From: Acetobacter estunensis
GTDB lineage: Bacteria > Pseudomonadota > Alphaproteobacteria > Acetobacterales > Acetobacteraceae
Direction of reading: 5' to 3'
Assembly: GCF_011516945.1 (NCBI RefSeq)
Contig: NZ_WOTH01000009.1
Location: 1-64,000, forward strand
Length of the DNA: 64,000 bases
Shown: one piece after another, positions 48,153-58,969 of the stretch
Layout: the number at the start of each line of letters is the position of its first letter
How positions within the stretch are numbered: position 1 is the first letter of the stretch
Notes under the pieces: generated by a model
The model's database searches: none
Told to the model about the DNA's origin: nothing
The model's input: only the letters and a program-made list of their open reading frames with translations
Translations under genes and position numbers: made by a program

Positions 48153-48184
48153 AAAAAAGTCCGGAGCATTTCTCCGGACTTTTG
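48153..48184 (-). terminator. Rho-independent terminator after yebC
   Basis: GTCCGGAG and CTCCGGAC pair perfectly around a 5-nt loop. On minus the stem is followed by six T. It lies 14 bp after the yebC stop. Its A-rich left flank also makes it usable from the plus strand. Confidence 0.85.
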
Positions 48185-48197
48185 TCGCAACCACCAC

Positions 48198-48947
48198 TCA
48201 GGCAGACAGAGCCGCCGCCACCTCTTCAGGGAGGTCGAAGTTGGCATACACATTCTGCACGTCGTCATTGTCTTCGAGCACATCGAGCAACTTGAGCACC
48301 GTGCGCCCCTTGTCCTCATCCAGCGCCACCGTGTTCTCGGGGCGCCAGTCCAGCTTGGCGCTCTCGGGTTCACCGAATTTGGTCTCAAGCGCATCGCGCA
48401 CAGCGAAGAAGGATTCCACCTCGCACGTCACTTCGTGGCTTTCTGCGGTGGACACCACATTGTCCGCACCGGCTTCGATGGCCGCTTCCAGCATCTCGTC
48501 TTCGGTTGCAACACTCGCCGGATAGGTAATGACGCCAAGGCGCTGGAACATGAAGGAGACGGAGTTGGTCTCGCCCAATGAACCGCTGTATTTCGAAAAC
48601 GCCGCGCGCACCTCAGCCGCAGTGCGGTTACGGTTGTCCGTCAGCGCTTCCACGATCACGGCCACGCCTGCCGGGCCATATCCCTCGTAGCGCACTTCCA
48701 CGTAGTCATCGCCGCCGCCCGCTCCCGTGGCCTTCTTGATAGCGCGCTCAACCGTGTCCTTGGGCATGTTGACTTCGCGGGCTGCGGAAATGGCCGCACG
48801 CAGGCGAGGATTGGTGGCCGGGTCAGGCAGACCGGAACGGGCCGCAACCGTAATCTCGCGAATGACCTTGGCGAACTGCTTCGCACGCTTGGCGTCCTGC
48901 GCGCCCTTGCGGTGCATGATGTTCTTGAATTGTGAATGGCCGGCCAT
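48198..48947 (-). CDS. yebC: YebC/PmpR-family protein
   Basis: This 249-residue TACO1-family protein starts '[25 protein letters not shown]' and contains '[16 protein letters not shown]', '[23 protein letters not shown]' and '[14 protein letters not shown]'. The family acts as a transcriptional regulator or, in recent work, in translation of difficult sequences. The start at 48947 has GGAGGG just upstream. The longer frame to 49046 is unsupported. Confidence 0.95.
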   Translation of the reverse strand: MAGHSQFKNIMHRKGAQDAKRAKQFAKVIREITVAARSGLPDPATNPRLRAAISAAREVNMPKDTVERAIKKATGAGGGDDYVEVRYEGYGPAGVAVIVEALTDNRNRTAAEVRAAFSKYSGSLGETNSVSFMFQRLGVITYPASVATEDEMLEAAIEAGADNVVSTAESHEVTCEVESFFAVRDALETKFGEPESAKLDWRPENTVALDEDKGRTVLKLLDVLEDNDDVQNVYANFDLPEEVAAALSA

Positions 48948-49121
48948 AGGGCCCTCCCCATCTGATGATCTTCGTATTTTCAGAAAAAGCAGGCGGACGC
49001 GCCGCTCCACGGACCGCACCCCCACGCCGTACAACAGCACGGGCAAGCAGCGCTCACCTTGGGAACGGACGCGCCTCAGCGCCCCGGAGGGTGTCCCGAC
49101 CGGTGGCCGGACCCAAAATGC

Positions 49122-51842
49122 TCAGACGGCACGGCCATGACAGTGCTTGTATTTCCGACCCGAGCCACACGGACACGGCCCATTACGGGGAGTCTCGCCC
49201 CAGGTGGACGGATCTTCCGGCAGAATAGCGCCGGCCCCGACGGGTTCAGCCGCAACACTCGCCGGTGTCTGATTGTAATGTGCCGGCTCGGAAGTATAGC
49301 CCTCCACCTGCGGATCAGGATGGAACTCACCGATCCCTTCAAGCGGACTGGGTTCCACGGGGGGAGCCACCTCGACACGCGCCAGAAATGTCACCACACG
49401 CTCGCGCATCTCATTGAGCATGAAGGTGAAAAGCTGGAACGCCTCGTGCTTGTACTCGTTCAGCGGATCTTTCTGGCCATAAGCCCGCAGGCCGATGCCC
49501 TGACGAAGCTGATCGAGAGCATGCAGATGCTCTTTCCACACGGAATCGAAGGTGGTCAGCAGAATCTGCTTTTCGATATAGCGCATGATGTCGGGGCCGA
49601 AATTGGCCGTCCGTACCGCCTGCGCCTGCGCTGCGGCATCTTCGATACGGGCCGCCACCTGCTCCCGGTCCATGCCGTCTTCCGCGGCCCATGCCTCGAT
49701 CGGAAGATCGAGATTGAGAACCCGCTGAACCTCGGCCTTCAGTTCGGTCGTCTGCCACTGCTCGGCAAACGCCTTTTCGGGAATAAAGCGGTCCACCAGC
49801 GAGTCGATGACATCCGCCCGTGCTTCGGCCACGATGGAGGACACATCATCGAGCATCATGAACTCACGGCGCTGGGCATACACCTCTTTGCGCTGGTCGT
49901 TCATGACATCGTCGTATTTGAGCGTGTTCTTGCGCATGTCGAAGTTTCGGGCTTCGACCTTTTTCTGCGCGCGCTCCAACGCCTTGTTCAGCCACGGATG
50001 AACGATCGCCTCACCGTCCTGCATGCCCATCTTCTGGAGCATGCCGGTCATTCGGTCGGAGCCGAAAATCCGCATCAGATCGTCCTGAAGCGACACAAAG
50101 AAACGCGAATTGCCCGGATCGCCCTGACGCCCCGCACGCCCACGCAACTGATTATCGATGCGGCGACTTTCATGCCGTTCCGTACCAATGACGTAGAGGC
50201 CACCGGCCTTTTTCACAATCGCCTGATTGCGCGCCACTTCATCGCGGATGGCCTGCTCGGCCGCATCGCGCTCGGTAGGATCGGTGATATGCGCCAGTTC
50301 CTGCTGGATGCGCATTTCCACGTTGCCACCGAGTTTGATGTCGGTGCCACGACCCGCCATGTTGGTCGCGATCGTGATCGCCCCGGGCGCACCTGCCTGC
50401 GCTACAATGGTCGCTTCCATTTCATGAAAACGCGCGTTGAGCACATTGTGGGGAATGCCACGCTGCTTGAGCATCGCTGAGAGCGCTTCGCTCTTTTCAA
50501 CGGATGTCGTGCCGACAAGGATGGGCTGCCCCCCCTTGTGCACCTCTTCCACCAACTTCCCTACCGCTGCGAATTTCTGCTGCTCGTCGAGATAGATCTC
50601 GTCATCCGTGTCCTTGCGGGCCACGGGCAGATTGGTGGGGATTTCCACCACGTCGAGCTTGTAGATCTCGGCAAATTCATCGGCTTCCGTCATGGCGGTG
50701 CCGGTCATGCCCGAGAGCTTGGGATAAAGACGGAAATAGTTCTGGAAGGTGATGGAAGCCAGCGTCTGGTTTTCCTGCTGGACCTCGACATGTTCCTTGG
50801 CTTCCAGCGCCTGATGCAGGCCGTCCGAATACCGGCGACCTTCCATCATGCGGCCGGTGAACTCATCGATGATGATGACCTTGCCATCCCGCACGATGTA
50901 ATCGACATCCCGCGCAAACAGCGAATGAGCACGCAGCGACTGCTGGACATGGTGCACGACCGCAACATTGTGCACGTCGTACAGGCCGCCTTCCTGCAAC
51001 ACACCGGCGGCATGAAGAAGCTCCTCGACCTTTTCCGAACCGGCTTCTGTGAGAATGACCGTGCGGAGCTTCTCGTCCTTTTCGAATGTGGCCGGATCGC
51101 GCACCAGTTCCGCCACCACGGCATCCACGCTGCGATAAAGATCGGAGCTGTCCTCGGCAGGACCGGAAATGATGAGCGGCGTGCGCGCCTCATCGATGAG
51201 GATCGAGTCCACCTCGTCCACGATGGCATGATTGAAGGGCCGCTGGACCATGTCTTCCAGCCGGTACTTCATGTTGTCGCGCAGATAATCGAAACCGAAT
51301 TCGTTGTTCGTGCCGTAGGTGATGTCACAGGCATAGGCTGCGCGGCGTGCGTCATCGGGCAGATTGGGCACGATCACGCCCGTCGTCAGACCGAGAAAGC
51401 TGTAAAGCCTGCTCATCTCATCGGCATCGCGGCGGGCGAGGTAGTCGTTTACGGTGACGACATGCACGCCCTTGCCAGTCAGCGCGTTGAGATAGACCGC
51501 AAGCGTGGCGACGAGCGTTTTGCCTTCACCGGTCCGCATTTCGGCAATCTTGCCAGCATGCAGCACCATGCCGCCGATAAGCTGCACATCGAAGTGACGC
51601 ATGCCCAGCACGCGCTTCGAGGCCTCGCGACATACGGCGAATGCTTCGGGCAGAAGCTGATCGAGCGTCTCACCCTTGGCCAGCCGCTCCCGGAACTCGA
51701 CCGTCTTGTGTGCAAGAGCCGCGTCATCCAGAGCCGCTATCTGCGGCTCCAGCGCATTAACTTCCGGGACACGACGCTGGAACCGCTTGAGAGAGCGGTC
51801 ATTGGAAGTGCCAAACAGTGCGCGGGCGAGCGAGGCGAACAT
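49122..51842 (-). CDS. secA: Protein translocase ATPase SecA
   Basis: This 906-residue preprotein motor has '[31 protein letters not shown]' (Walker A), '[14 protein letters not shown]', '[22 protein letters not shown]' (Walker B), the second ATPase half with '[10 protein letters not shown]' and '[10 protein letters not shown]', and the C-terminal zinc finger '[14 protein letters not shown]' for SecB binding. The start at 51842 has GGAAAGG upstream; the frame is open to 51992. It is divergent from the parvulin gene, and the two act at successive stages of protein export. Confidence 0.98.
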   Translation of the reverse strand: MFASLARALFGTSNDRSLKRFQRRVPEVNALEPQIAALDDAALAHKTVEFRERLAKGETLDQLLPEAFAVCREASKRVLGMRHFDVQLIGGMVLHAGKIAEMRTGEGKTLVATLAVYLNALTGKGVHVVTVNDYLARRDADEMSRLYSFLGLTTGVIVPNLPDDARRAAYACDITYGTNNEFGFDYLRDNMKYRLEDMVQRPFNHAIVDEVDSILIDEARTPLIISGPAEDSSDLYRSVDAVVAELVRDPATFEKDEKLRTVILTEAGSEKVEELLHAAGVLQEGGLYDVHNVAVVHHVQQSLRAHSLFARDVDYIVRDGKVIIIDEFTGRMMEGRRYSDGLHQALEAKEHVEVQQENQTLASITFQNYFRLYPKLSGMTGTAMTEADEFAEIYKLDVVEIPTNLPVARKDTDDEIYLDEQQKFAAVGKLVEEVHKGGQPILVGTTSVEKSEALSAMLKQRGIPHNVLNARFHEMEATIVAQAGAPGAITIATNMAGRGTDIKLGGNVEMRIQQELAHITDPTERDAAEQAIRDEVARNQAIVKKAGGLYVIGTERHESRRIDNQLRGRAGRQGDPGNSRFFVSLQDDLMRIFGSDRMTGMLQKMGMQDGEAIVHPWLNKALERAQKKVEARNFDMRKNTLKYDDVMNDQRKEVYAQRREFMMLDDVSSIVAEARADVIDSLVDRFIPEKAFAEQWQTTELKAEVQRVLNLDLPIEAWAAEDGMDREQVAARIEDAAAQAQAVRTANFGPDIMRYIEKQILLTTFDSVWKEHLHALDQLRQGIGLRAYGQKDPLNEYKHEAFQLFTFMLNEMRERVVTFLARVEVAPPVEPSPLEGIGEFHPDPQVEGYTSEPAHYNQTPASVAAEPVGAGAILPEDPSTWGETPRNGPCPCGSGRKYKHCHGRAV

Positions 51843-52105
51843 GAAGACCTTTCCGGAACGGCATGCGGTCCACATCCGCCTCTCCGCCACCGGACAGCCG
51901 GGGCACGAGGAAACGGGCGGGAACCGCTCGCATTGCGGCAATGAGATAAGGCCCGCACCGGCACGGGTCAACCAAGGGCTGACGTGAGGCATGCCTCACG
52001 TTCCGTCATCAAACGGTCATGGCCGCTGCCGTCCGGCCTGCCCTTGCGGGGGGCGGATGGGTCAGCCATGATGCAGCCCTTCTGTCCACACAGGGTATTT
52101 TTCGC

Positions 52106-53071
52106 ATGCGTTTTTCCAGCTCGGGTTCGGTCCTCGCGGCAGCAGCCCTGCTTGCCTCCACACTTCTGACGTCCACCGGCGCTCTTGCCGCGGACGCTCC
52201 GAAGACGACGCCCGCAGTCGGTGCAACGGCCGCAGCACAGGGCGGACCTGACGGCGGCGCTCCCCAGACCGATCCGAACGCGCTGGTGGCCACGGTCAAC
52301 GGCGAGAAGATTACACTGGGCGACATCCGCAAGGCCGCCACCAACATGCCGCCGCAGCTCCGCCAGTTGCCGCCGAACGTGATCTTCCCGATGCTGGTCA
52401 ACCAGGCGGTTGACCAGAAAGCCATCCAGATCGCGGCACGCAAGGACAATCTCCAGAACGATCCGGAGACCAAGGCCGCCATGGAAACCGCCGCCAACAC
52501 GGCGCTCCAGAACTCGTGGCTGTCCAAGCAGGTCATGCCGCAGCTGACCGATGCGGCGGTTCATGACTATTACGTGAAAAATTACGCCAACAAGCCGGCG
52601 GAGAAGGAAGTCCACGCCCGCCATATCCTCGTGAAGACCGAGGCCGAAGCCAACGACATCATCAAGCAGCTCAAGGGCGGTGCGGACTTCGGCACGCTGG
52701 CCGCGAAGCTCTCCACCGATAAGGGCAGCGCCCAGAACAACGGCGGCGATCTGGGCTGGTTCAAGAAGGGTGACATGGTTCCGGCCTTCTCGGATGCCGC
52801 GTTCGCCATGAAGCCGGGCACCTACAGCCAGACACCCGTGAAGAGCCAGTTCGGCTATCACGTCATTCAGGTGCTGGAAGACCGCACAGTGCCGGTCCCC
52901 AAGGAAGACGAGGTGAAGGACAAGATCCGCCAGAAGCTCGTGCAGGAAGACGTGCGGACGGCGGTGGAGAAAGCCACATCTGGCGTCAAGATCGTGCGCT
53001 ACGGTCCTGACGGCAAGGTGGTGCCCGACAACGCGCAGCCTGCCATCGCGGGCACGCCGAAAAAGAACTGA
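52106..53071 (+). CDS. Periplasmic parvulin-type peptidyl-prolyl isomerase
   Basis: This 321-residue protein has a signal peptide ('VLAAAALLASTLLTSTGALA'), an N-terminal SurA-like chaperone region ('LVATVNGEKITLGDIRKAATNMPPQLRQLP'), and a PpiC parvulin domain from 'EVHARHILVKTEAEANDIIKQLKGGADFGTLAAKLS' to 'KSQFGYHVIQVLEDR'. It should assist folding of exported proteins. The start at 52106 gives a clean signal peptide; the frame is open to 52019. It is followed by a terminator and then argJ. Confidence 0.92.
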   Translation: MRFSSSGSVLAAAALLASTLLTSTGALAADAPKTTPAVGATAAAQGGPDGGAPQTDPNALVATVNGEKITLGDIRKAATNMPPQLRQLPPNVIFPMLVNQAVDQKAIQIAARKDNLQNDPETKAAMETAANTALQNSWLSKQVMPQLTDAAVHDYYVKNYANKPAEKEVHARHILVKTEAEANDIIKQLKGGADFGTLAAKLSTDKGSAQNNGGDLGWFKKGDMVPAFSDAAFAMKPGTYSQTPVKSQFGYHVIQVLEDRTVPVPKEDEVKDKIRQKLVQEDVRTAVEKATSGVKIVRYGPDGKVVPDNAQPAIAGTPKKN

Positions 53072-53124
53072 CGCCAGCAGAGGCGGCGGCTGTAGCCTCC
53101 CCGCCTGTCTTTGGCTAGGATCGG

Positions 53125-53161
53125 AAAGGGGATGCCTCGTGGCGTCCCCTTTCTTCGTTTT
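53125..53161 (+). terminator. Rho-independent terminator after the parvulin gene
   Basis: AAAGGGGATGCC and GGCGTCCCCTTT pair with one G-T or mismatch position around a TCGT loop, followed by a T-rich TTCTTCGTTTT. Its presence rules out the upstream argJ start at 53139. Confidence 0.85.
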
Positions 53162-53186
53162 CCGCCCAGTCCAAGGTGCGTCGTCC

Positions 53187-54422
53187 ATGGCCCAACCGCT
53201 GCCCGTCTCCCCCCTCGCCTCTCCGCTGCCAGACCTCGGCACCGTGCCCGGCGTGCGCCTTGGCGCGGTTGCGGCGGGTATCCGCTACAAGGGACGCACC
53301 GACCTTGTGGTGGCCGAGTTCGATGCGGGCACCACGGTTGCAGGCGTCTTCACACAGTCCAAATGCCCCGGCGCCCCGGTGGACTGGTGCCGCGCCGCTC
53401 TCAAGGGCGGTGTCGCGCGCGCCCTGGTGGTCAATGCGGGCAACGCAAATGTTTTCACCGGACGCGCGGGGATTGCGACGTGCGAAAAAACAGCCGAAGT
53501 CGAAGCGCATCTTGCTGGGTGCGTGCCTTCTGAGGTGTTTCTTGCCTCCACCGGTGTGATCGGAGAAGTGCTTCCCGCCGAACGCATCACCGCAGCCCTT
53601 CCCGCCCTGCATGCCGCGCTGACGGAAGACGGCTGGGAAGCCGCCGCACGTGGCATCATGACGACGGACACCTTCCCCAAGGCCGCCGTGCGCAAGACCG
53701 AAATCGGCGGAGTGCCCGTCACCATTCAGGGCATTGCCAAAGGCAGCGGCATGATCGCGCCCGATATGGCGACGATGCTCTCTTTTGTCGCCACGGATGC
53801 AAAGCTGCCGTCCGCCGTGCTTCAAAGCCTGCTGTCGAAAGGCGTCGTCACCAGCTTCAACGCCATCACCGTGGATTCCGATACCTCCACCTCCGACATG
53901 GTGCTGCTCTTCGCCACGGGGCGGGCGGACAATCCCGCTGTTGCCAGTGCCGATGACACCGCCCTTTCCGCTTTCCGCGCGGCCCTCGACAGTCTTCTGC
54001 TTGAACTTGCCCTGATGGTGGTGCGTGACGGCGAAGGCGCCAGCAAACAGATCCGCATCAACGTGACCGGCGCGGTGTCCGATACCTCTGCCCGTACGGT
54101 GGCCCGCGCCATCGCGGACTCCCCGCTGGTAAAGACAGCGGTGGCCGGAGAAGACGCAAACTGGGGCCGCGTGGTCATGGCGGTCGGGAAATGCGGGGAA
54201 CCGGCCGATCGTGACCTTCTGACCGTGGCCATCGGCGGCGTCACCATCGCCCGCGAGGGAACGGTGGTGGAAGGCTATGACGAAACGCCAGTCGTGGCCC
54301 ACATGAAGGGCCGTGAAATTGAGATCGATGTGGATCTGGGTCTTGGCGAAGGTCACGCGACGATGTGGAGTTGTGACCTGACCCACGGCTATATTGACAT
54401 CAACGGATCCTACCGGAGCTGA
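53187..54422 (+). CDS. argJ: Bifunctional glutamate N-acetyltransferase/amino-acid acetyltransferase
   Basis: ArgJ recycles the acetyl group in arginine synthesis. This 411-residue precursor has 'GVRLGAVAAGIRYKGRTDLVV', 'NAGNANVFTG', 'GIAKGSGMIAPDMATMLSFVATDA' with the self-cleavage Thr in 'ATML', and the C-terminal 'YIDINGSYRS'. Start 53187 has AAGG upstream and lies outside the preceding terminator. Whether it also makes acetylglutamate from acetyl-CoA cannot be told by eye. Confidence 0.95.
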   Translation: MAQPLPVSPLASPLPDLGTVPGVRLGAVAAGIRYKGRTDLVVAEFDAGTTVAGVFTQSKCPGAPVDWCRAALKGGVARALVVNAGNANVFTGRAGIATCEKTAEVEAHLAGCVPSEVFLASTGVIGEVLPAERITAALPALHAALTEDGWEAAARGIMTTDTFPKAAVRKTEIGGVPVTIQGIAKGSGMIAPDMATMLSFVATDAKLPSAVLQSLLSKGVVTSFNAITVDSDTSTSDMVLLFATGRADNPAVASADDTALSAFRAALDSLLLELALMVVRDGEGASKQIRINVTGAVSDTSARTVARAIADSPLVKTAVAGEDANWGRVVMAVGKCGEPADRDLLTVAIGGVTIAREGTVVEGYDETPVVAHMKGREIEIDVDLGLGEGHATMWSCDLTHGYIDINGSYRS

Positions 54423-54430
54423 GGCGCACT

Positions 54431-55024
54431 ATGTCGGACAGGATTCCTCCCGGGTGGGGCAATGACAGCAACGCCTTTGTCCCACCTTCAGGCGACAGTC
54501 GCGTACTGGCCTATGGAGGCTTCTGGATCCGCACGGCTGCCGCCCTGCTTGATTCGTTCATTCTGAGCGTCACCAGCCTGCTCTCAGGCATTTTCACGCT
54601 GCCCACCGTTCACATCGAACACTGGCAGGGCGACACGCCCTCCTATCAAGTGGCCTATCGCAGCACGGACTTTATCGGACAGGGCTTTTCCTGGCCCATG
54701 CCGCAGTTCGAAGTGCACGATTACGGGCAGTATCTCCTGCTGTTCCAACTACTCTATTTCATTGTGCTGGAAGCCTCCCCCCTGCGCGGCACACTGGGCA
54801 AGCGGGTTCTGGGGTTGCGGGCGAGCGATATGGAAGGGCAGCGCATTTCCCTGCTGCGCTCGCTCATCCGTACGCTGGTCAAGACCTTCATCTCCTTTCC
54901 CATGCTGATGATCGGCGTGCTGATGGTGGCTTTCACGCCCCGCAAACAGGGCCTGCACGACATCGTGGCGGGCACCCTTGTCCTGCGTAGCGAACGTGTT
55001 GCCCGACTTGACGGACAGGGCTGA
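54431..55024 (+). CDS. RDD-family membrane protein
   Basis: This 197-residue protein has the RDD pattern: 'YGGFWIRTAAALLDSFILSV' with Arg and Asp in the first helix, a long loop, a second helix 'LLLFQLLYFIVLEASP', 'GTLGKRVLGLRA', and a third helix before 'RKQGLHDIVAGTLVL'. The function of the family is poorly known; some members affect ion exchange. It begins 8 bp after argJ and is probably in the same transcript. Confidence 0.85.
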   Translation: MSDRIPPGWGNDSNAFVPPSGDSRVLAYGGFWIRTAAALLDSFILSVTSLLSGIFTLPTVHIEHWQGDTPSYQVAYRSTDFIGQGFSWPMPQFEVHDYGQYLLLFQLLYFIVLEASPLRGTLGKRVLGLRASDMEGQRISLLRSLIRTLVKTFISFPMLMIGVLMVAFTPRKQGLHDIVAGTLVLRSERVARLDGQG

Positions 55025-55166
55025 CTCGCGTCCTTCTCATGCAACCCAGACGTGTCCTGTGCGTCCGGGTGCGAATGTGCAGCCTTACGCCGGGTGAGCT
55101 TGATCCCGGCGGGGAAACACTCTTACGCGACTGAGACTGATTTATTTGCTGGAGGTGAAAAGCGGT

Positions 55167-57761
55167 ATGCTGTGGAGCAACGGGGAATACCTGTCACCAT
55201 CGCAGGAAACGGGACGACGCCCACGGTGGTCCGCATCGGTCTTTCTCATTCTGGCATGGCTGCTTGCAGCGATCGGCGCGTGGCCATTTGCAAGCACCGC
55301 ACACGCCGCTGACACGAAGGCTGCCGCCTCGTCCGCAAGCACGCTCACCCCTCAGGAAGCGCAGCAACTTCTTGGCGTTCTGAACGACCCGGCCAAACGT
55401 CAGCAGTTCACCCAGACCCTTTCCCTCATGGCGAAAGGCGTCCAGCAGACAGCGGCTCCTGCTTCCAAAACCGCCGCCGGTCAGCCTGCGGTTGTATCTC
55501 CCAACGCCGTGGCGCTTCACAGCGATCTGACGTCCGAGTTGTCCTCCGTGAAGGGCAACCTACGCGGTTATGTGGACAATTTCCTCGGTCTCTTCACGGA
55601 TCTGCGGACAGTAGGCACCTGGTTCCGCTCCGAAGTCTCAACCCCTGCGACACGCGCGCTGCTTGTCGGAACATTCTGGCGGGCCGGACTGGTCATTCTC
55701 GTGGCCCTTGTCGTGGAGTGGGCCACGACTCTGGCCATGCGCAAGCCTCTGACCAATGTGAAGGCCAAGGCCGAGAGCCGGGAACGCGCACAGGAGAACA
55801 TGGCGACATCCGCCCCCCCTTCGGCGGATGAAAAGGCTCTCGCAACAGACGAGAACAATCAGCAGGCTGACGCGAAAGCCGTCGCGGACGCCAAGGCCGA
55901 AGGGGCCGCCAAGGACGAGATCGAGGCTCTCCAGACCCGGGCTGGCGATCAACGGCGTCAGACCGAGACGCTGCGTTTCCTTGCCCGCGTGCCCTATGCC
56001 CTCATGCATCTGGGCCTCAAACTCCTGCCTATTGGCGTGTTCCTTGGTGTGGCCTTCGGTGGTTCAGCCATCGCGACCGACACCACACAGGCCGAAACCG
56101 TCACGGAAACTCTGGCCGCAGCCTATGCCGCCGCGCGCTTCCTGTTCGTTCTCGTCGAGTCCGCGCTTGCTCCGCGTTCGCCGATGATCCGTCTGGTGCC
56201 GGTGAGCGACTCTACCGCGCGGATGCTTATCCGCTGGTGGAACGTTCTTGTGGCCGCGCCGTCTCTCGTGGTGTGTCTGTCCGTTCTGGGCGGTGAGTTC
56301 GATCTGTCGGACCGCGGCACTCAGGCCATGATCCGCGCCGTCGTGCTGGTCGAGCACATCATGATAGCGGTTTTCATCTGGCGTCTGCGCCCGATCGTGA
56401 AACGCACGCTGGACCCCAAGCGACAGGAGGTCCAGAGCAGCTTCTGGTCCTTCGTGCTGATGATCGCCCAGATCTGGTGGATCCCGGCACTGTTCCTCGA
56501 CGCTGCACTGTGGCTCGTCTGGGCGGCGCATCTGCGTGGCGGCTATGACTGGATTCTTCGGACAACGGTTCTCACAGTCGTCATCGTAACGGCTGCCCGC
56601 CTTCTGGCCGTTCTGGCCTATGGATGGCAGGACAAGCTGTTCCGTCTCGATCCCACGCTGGTGAAGAAGCATCCCGACATGCAGCAGCGCGCGGATCGCT
56701 ACTACCCGTTCGTACGCGGCCTGCTGACCGCCATCATCGCGTTTGCGAGTTTCATCGCGCTGACGGAATCATGGGGCATCCACACAGTTCATTTCTTCTT
56801 CGCAAGTCAGCTCGGCACCCGCCTGCTGACGGCCGCCATCACCATGGTCGTGGCAGTCTCGGTGGCGGCGATCCTGTGGGAAGTGATCAACGCGCAACTG
56901 AACAATCAGCTCTCGCATTTCTCTGCTTCCGGCCAATCCGCGCGCGCCACGCGCCTGAAGACAGTTCTGCCCATCATTCGCACAGTGCTGCTCACCGTGA
57001 TCATCATCATCGTGCTGGTGACGTCGCTGTCGCAGATCGGCATCAACGTGGCGCCGCTGCTCACAGGTGCGGGCATCATGGGTGCGGCCATCGCCTTCGG
57101 TTCGCAGAGCCTCGTGAAGGACTTCATCACGGGCTTCTTCATGCTCGTTGAAGATGCGATTCAGGTCGGAGACTGGGTAACGACGGGAGGCGTATCAGGC
57201 ACGGTCGAACATCTTTCGATCCGCACCGTGCGGGTGCGCGCAATCAACGGCGACCTGCACATCATTCCCTTCTCGTCCGTGACGTCCATTGCCAACACCG
57301 GCCGTGACTTCAACCAGATCATCGTCAATCAGGTGGTGGATCTGTCCGAAGACACGTCGCGGGTGGCGAAGATCATGGCCGATGCGGTCGATGAGATGCG
57401 CAAGGAAGACGAATTCAAGACCATCATCTACTCGGGCTACAATGATCTCGGTGTGGACAAGAGCGATTCGAACGGCGCGGTCATGGTCGGCTCGATCCGC
57501 ACGGCGGCGATGATGAAGTGGAAGGTGCAGCGCGAATTCTACCGGCGCATCGCCAACCGTTTCGCGAAGGCGGGCATCATGTTCTACACGCCCACCTCTT
57601 ACACCGCATCCGCGCCGGGCACGTCCCTTGCCATTTCCGGTGGACTGAAGGTGCCGGCAACAGCGGGCCAACCCGCCAACGAGGACAAGCCAAAGGCTGC
57701 GGCGGACAATGCGGACGCGCCAAAATCGCCTTCCGGAGACAGCAAGCATGACGGTGCGTGA
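55167..57761 (+). CDS. Large MscS-family mechanosensitive channel
   Basis: This protein of about 864 residues has a hydrophobic leader ('FLILAWLLAAIGAWPFASTAHA'), a periplasmic Ala/Gln-rich region, a charged stretch (210-270) that may be coiled coil, many membrane helices, and the MscS pore and beta domain 'TGAGIMGAAIAFGSQSLVKDFITGFFMLVEDAIQVGDWV' followed by 'RTVRVRAINGDLHIIPFSSV'. It resembles the YbdG/YnaI/MscK size class. ATG at 55167 has GGAGGT about 12 nt upstream; the frame opens with TTG at 55146. It should open under membrane tension to release solutes. Confidence 0.9.
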   Translation: MLWSNGEYLSPSQETGRRPRWSASVFLILAWLLAAIGAWPFASTAHAADTKAAASSASTLTPQEAQQLLGVLNDPAKRQQFTQTLSLMAKGVQQTAAPASKTAAGQPAVVSPNAVALHSDLTSELSSVKGNLRGYVDNFLGLFTDLRTVGTWFRSEVSTPATRALLVGTFWRAGLVILVALVVEWATTLAMRKPLTNVKAKAESRERAQENMATSAPPSADEKALATDENNQQADAKAVADAKAEGAAKDEIEALQTRAGDQRRQTETLRFLARVPYALMHLGLKLLPIGVFLGVAFGGSAIATDTTQAETVTETLAAAYAAARFLFVLVESALAPRSPMIRLVPVSDSTARMLIRWWNVLVAAPSLVVCLSVLGGEFDLSDRGTQAMIRAVVLVEHIMIAVFIWRLRPIVKRTLDPKRQEVQSSFWSFVLMIAQIWWIPALFLDAALWLVWAAHLRGGYDWILRTTVLTVVIVTAARLLAVLAYGWQDKLFRLDPTLVKKHPDMQQRADRYYPFVRGLLTAIIAFASFIALTESWGIHTVHFFFASQLGTRLLTAAITMVVAVSVAAILWEVINAQLNNQLSHFSASGQSARATRLKTVLPIIRTVLLTVIIIIVLVTSLSQIGINVAPLLTGAGIMGAAIAFGSQSLVKDFITGFFMLVEDAIQVGDWVTTGGVSGTVEHLSIRTVRVRAINGDLHIIPFSSVTSIANTGRDFNQIIVNQVVDLSEDTSRVAKIMADAVDEMRKEDEFKTIIYSGYNDLGVDKSDSNGAVMVGSIRTAAMMKWKVQREFYRRIANRFAKAGIMFYTPTSYTASAPGTSLAISGGLKVPATAGQPANEDKPKAAADNADAPKSPSGDSKHDGA

Positions 57762-58494
57762 AGAAAAACAGGCCCAGCCTGAACTGGATCGGATAGAGGC
57801 CGCCACTCGGGAAAACCATTTCGCGCGTATTCCGGCGGTGGAGATGCGTCCCCTTCTGGAAGCGTTCGGCATGTCGGACTGGGAGGGATTCGCTGCCAGT
57901 TGGGAACGGCTTGGTGTGGATCTCTACATGGCCGATGGCGGTCGCTACCGGCGGCGGCGCTACGCCACATTCGCGTTGGCGGAAGACGCCATCATTCGCA
58001 AAAAGCACCAGCCGCATTATCAGAGCCGTGACTACAACGCGCTCAATGGCGGGATCGAACGCTGGTTCGAGCCTGTGGAACGTGAAATCGGCGCGCATCC
58101 AGTCATGCACGCCGTGCTCTCGCTCATCCGCAGACTGGCCACCGATCTGACACCCATCGCCAGACGTCCCGAAGCCTGGCACGCGGAGGTGCATCAGTTC
58201 CGGATCGAAGCGCGGGACAATGAAGCCGGACAGCCCACGCCGGAGGGACTGCACCGTGACGGTGTTGACTGGGTGCTTGTCCTGATGGTTCGTCGTGAAA
58301 ACGTGGCGAGCGGTGAAACCACCATTCATGACCTTCAAGGCAATGAACTCGGCAGTTTCACACTGTCCTCACCGATGGACGCAGCGTTCGTGAACGACAA
58401 TCAGGTCTTTCACGGCGTAACGCCCATCCAGCCGGTGCGCCCGGATGCTCCGGCTTTCCGTGACGTCATGGTGGTCACGCTCCGTCATCAGTAA
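57748..58494 (+). CDS. 2-oxoglutarate-Fe(II) dioxygenase-family protein (PF10014-like)
   Basis: This 248-residue protein of the family that includes isoleucine hydroxylase has the iron-binding motif 'LHRDGVDWVLVLMV' (HxD) and the distal His in 'QVFHGVTPI', with 'HQFRIEA' before it and 'GNELGSFTLSSPMDAAFVND' between. It may hydroxylate a free amino acid. The substrate is unknown. Its ATG lies inside the end of the channel gene (14-nt overlap), with GGAG 9 nt upstream. Confidence 0.82.
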   Translation: MTVREEKQAQPELDRIEAATRENHFARIPAVEMRPLLEAFGMSDWEGFAASWERLGVDLYMADGGRYRRRRYATFALAEDAIIRKKHQPHYQSRDYNALNGGIERWFEPVEREIGAHPVMHAVLSLIRRLATDLTPIARRPEAWHAEVHQFRIEARDNEAGQPTPEGLHRDGVDWVLVLMVRRENVASGETTIHDLQGNELGSFTLSSPMDAAFVNDNQVFHGVTPIQPVRPDAPAFRDVMVVTLRHQ

Positions 58495-58513
58495 AGGACG
58501 GGAACTGCGTGGC

Positions 58514-58804
58514 TCAGTAAGGCCACGCTCCTGAATAATGGGCCGCGTGCCAGCCAATCGCGACCAGCAGGCCGACAAACGCCATCGCACCCACCATCTG
58601 AAACAGTTCCCTGAACGCGGGACCGTCCATCCGGTCAGCATCGGGCACGCCCACCACCGCACGCGCAGCCGGGGCTGGCTGGGCCGCTACCGGCGCAGAC
58701 GTCACGGTGTCTGCCCCTCCCTCCGTTCGCGGCTGGGTCGCAGCCTCCTGAACATGAGTCTGGTCATGCCCGTCATCGGACTGAGCGGTCGTGTGTTCAT
58801 CCAT
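58514..58804 (-). CDS. Small single-span membrane protein, hypothetical
   Basis: This 96-residue protein has an acidic, Thr/Ala/Pro-rich N-terminus and one C-terminal helix ('FQMVGAMAFVGLLVAIGW'), ending 'HAAHYSGAWPY'. ATG at 58804 has GGAG 6 nt upstream, so it is likely real although unrecognised. It is convergent with the dioxygenase gene and divergent from the receptor gene. Confidence 0.6.
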   Translation of the reverse strand: MDEHTTAQSDDGHDQTHVQEAATQPRTEGGADTVTSAPVAAQPAPAARAVVGVPDADRMDGPAFRELFQMVGAMAFVGLLVAIGWHAAHYSGAWPY

Positions 58805-58969
58805 TGCATTCTCCACATCGGGAACCATAGCACGGATATGGGGTGTGCCTGCCCTTTCAAACAGAGTTAACACGCCACGACTTAACCGAACGGTAATGGA
58901 GCCAGTGCGAGAAAGCGGTAATGGAGACCGTTATCTGTGCACCCTGCCCGCCGTCTTTTACAGCGTGAC

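Noticed and set aside
49059-51944. Two frames over 460 residues on plus opposite secA
   Set aside because: They are shadows of the GC-rich secA coding strand, with no plausible start sites or recognisable domains.
53115-54386. 423-residue frame on minus opposite argJ
   Set aside because: ArgJ is unambiguous on plus. The antisense product is Gly/His-rich low-complexity sequence without any motif.
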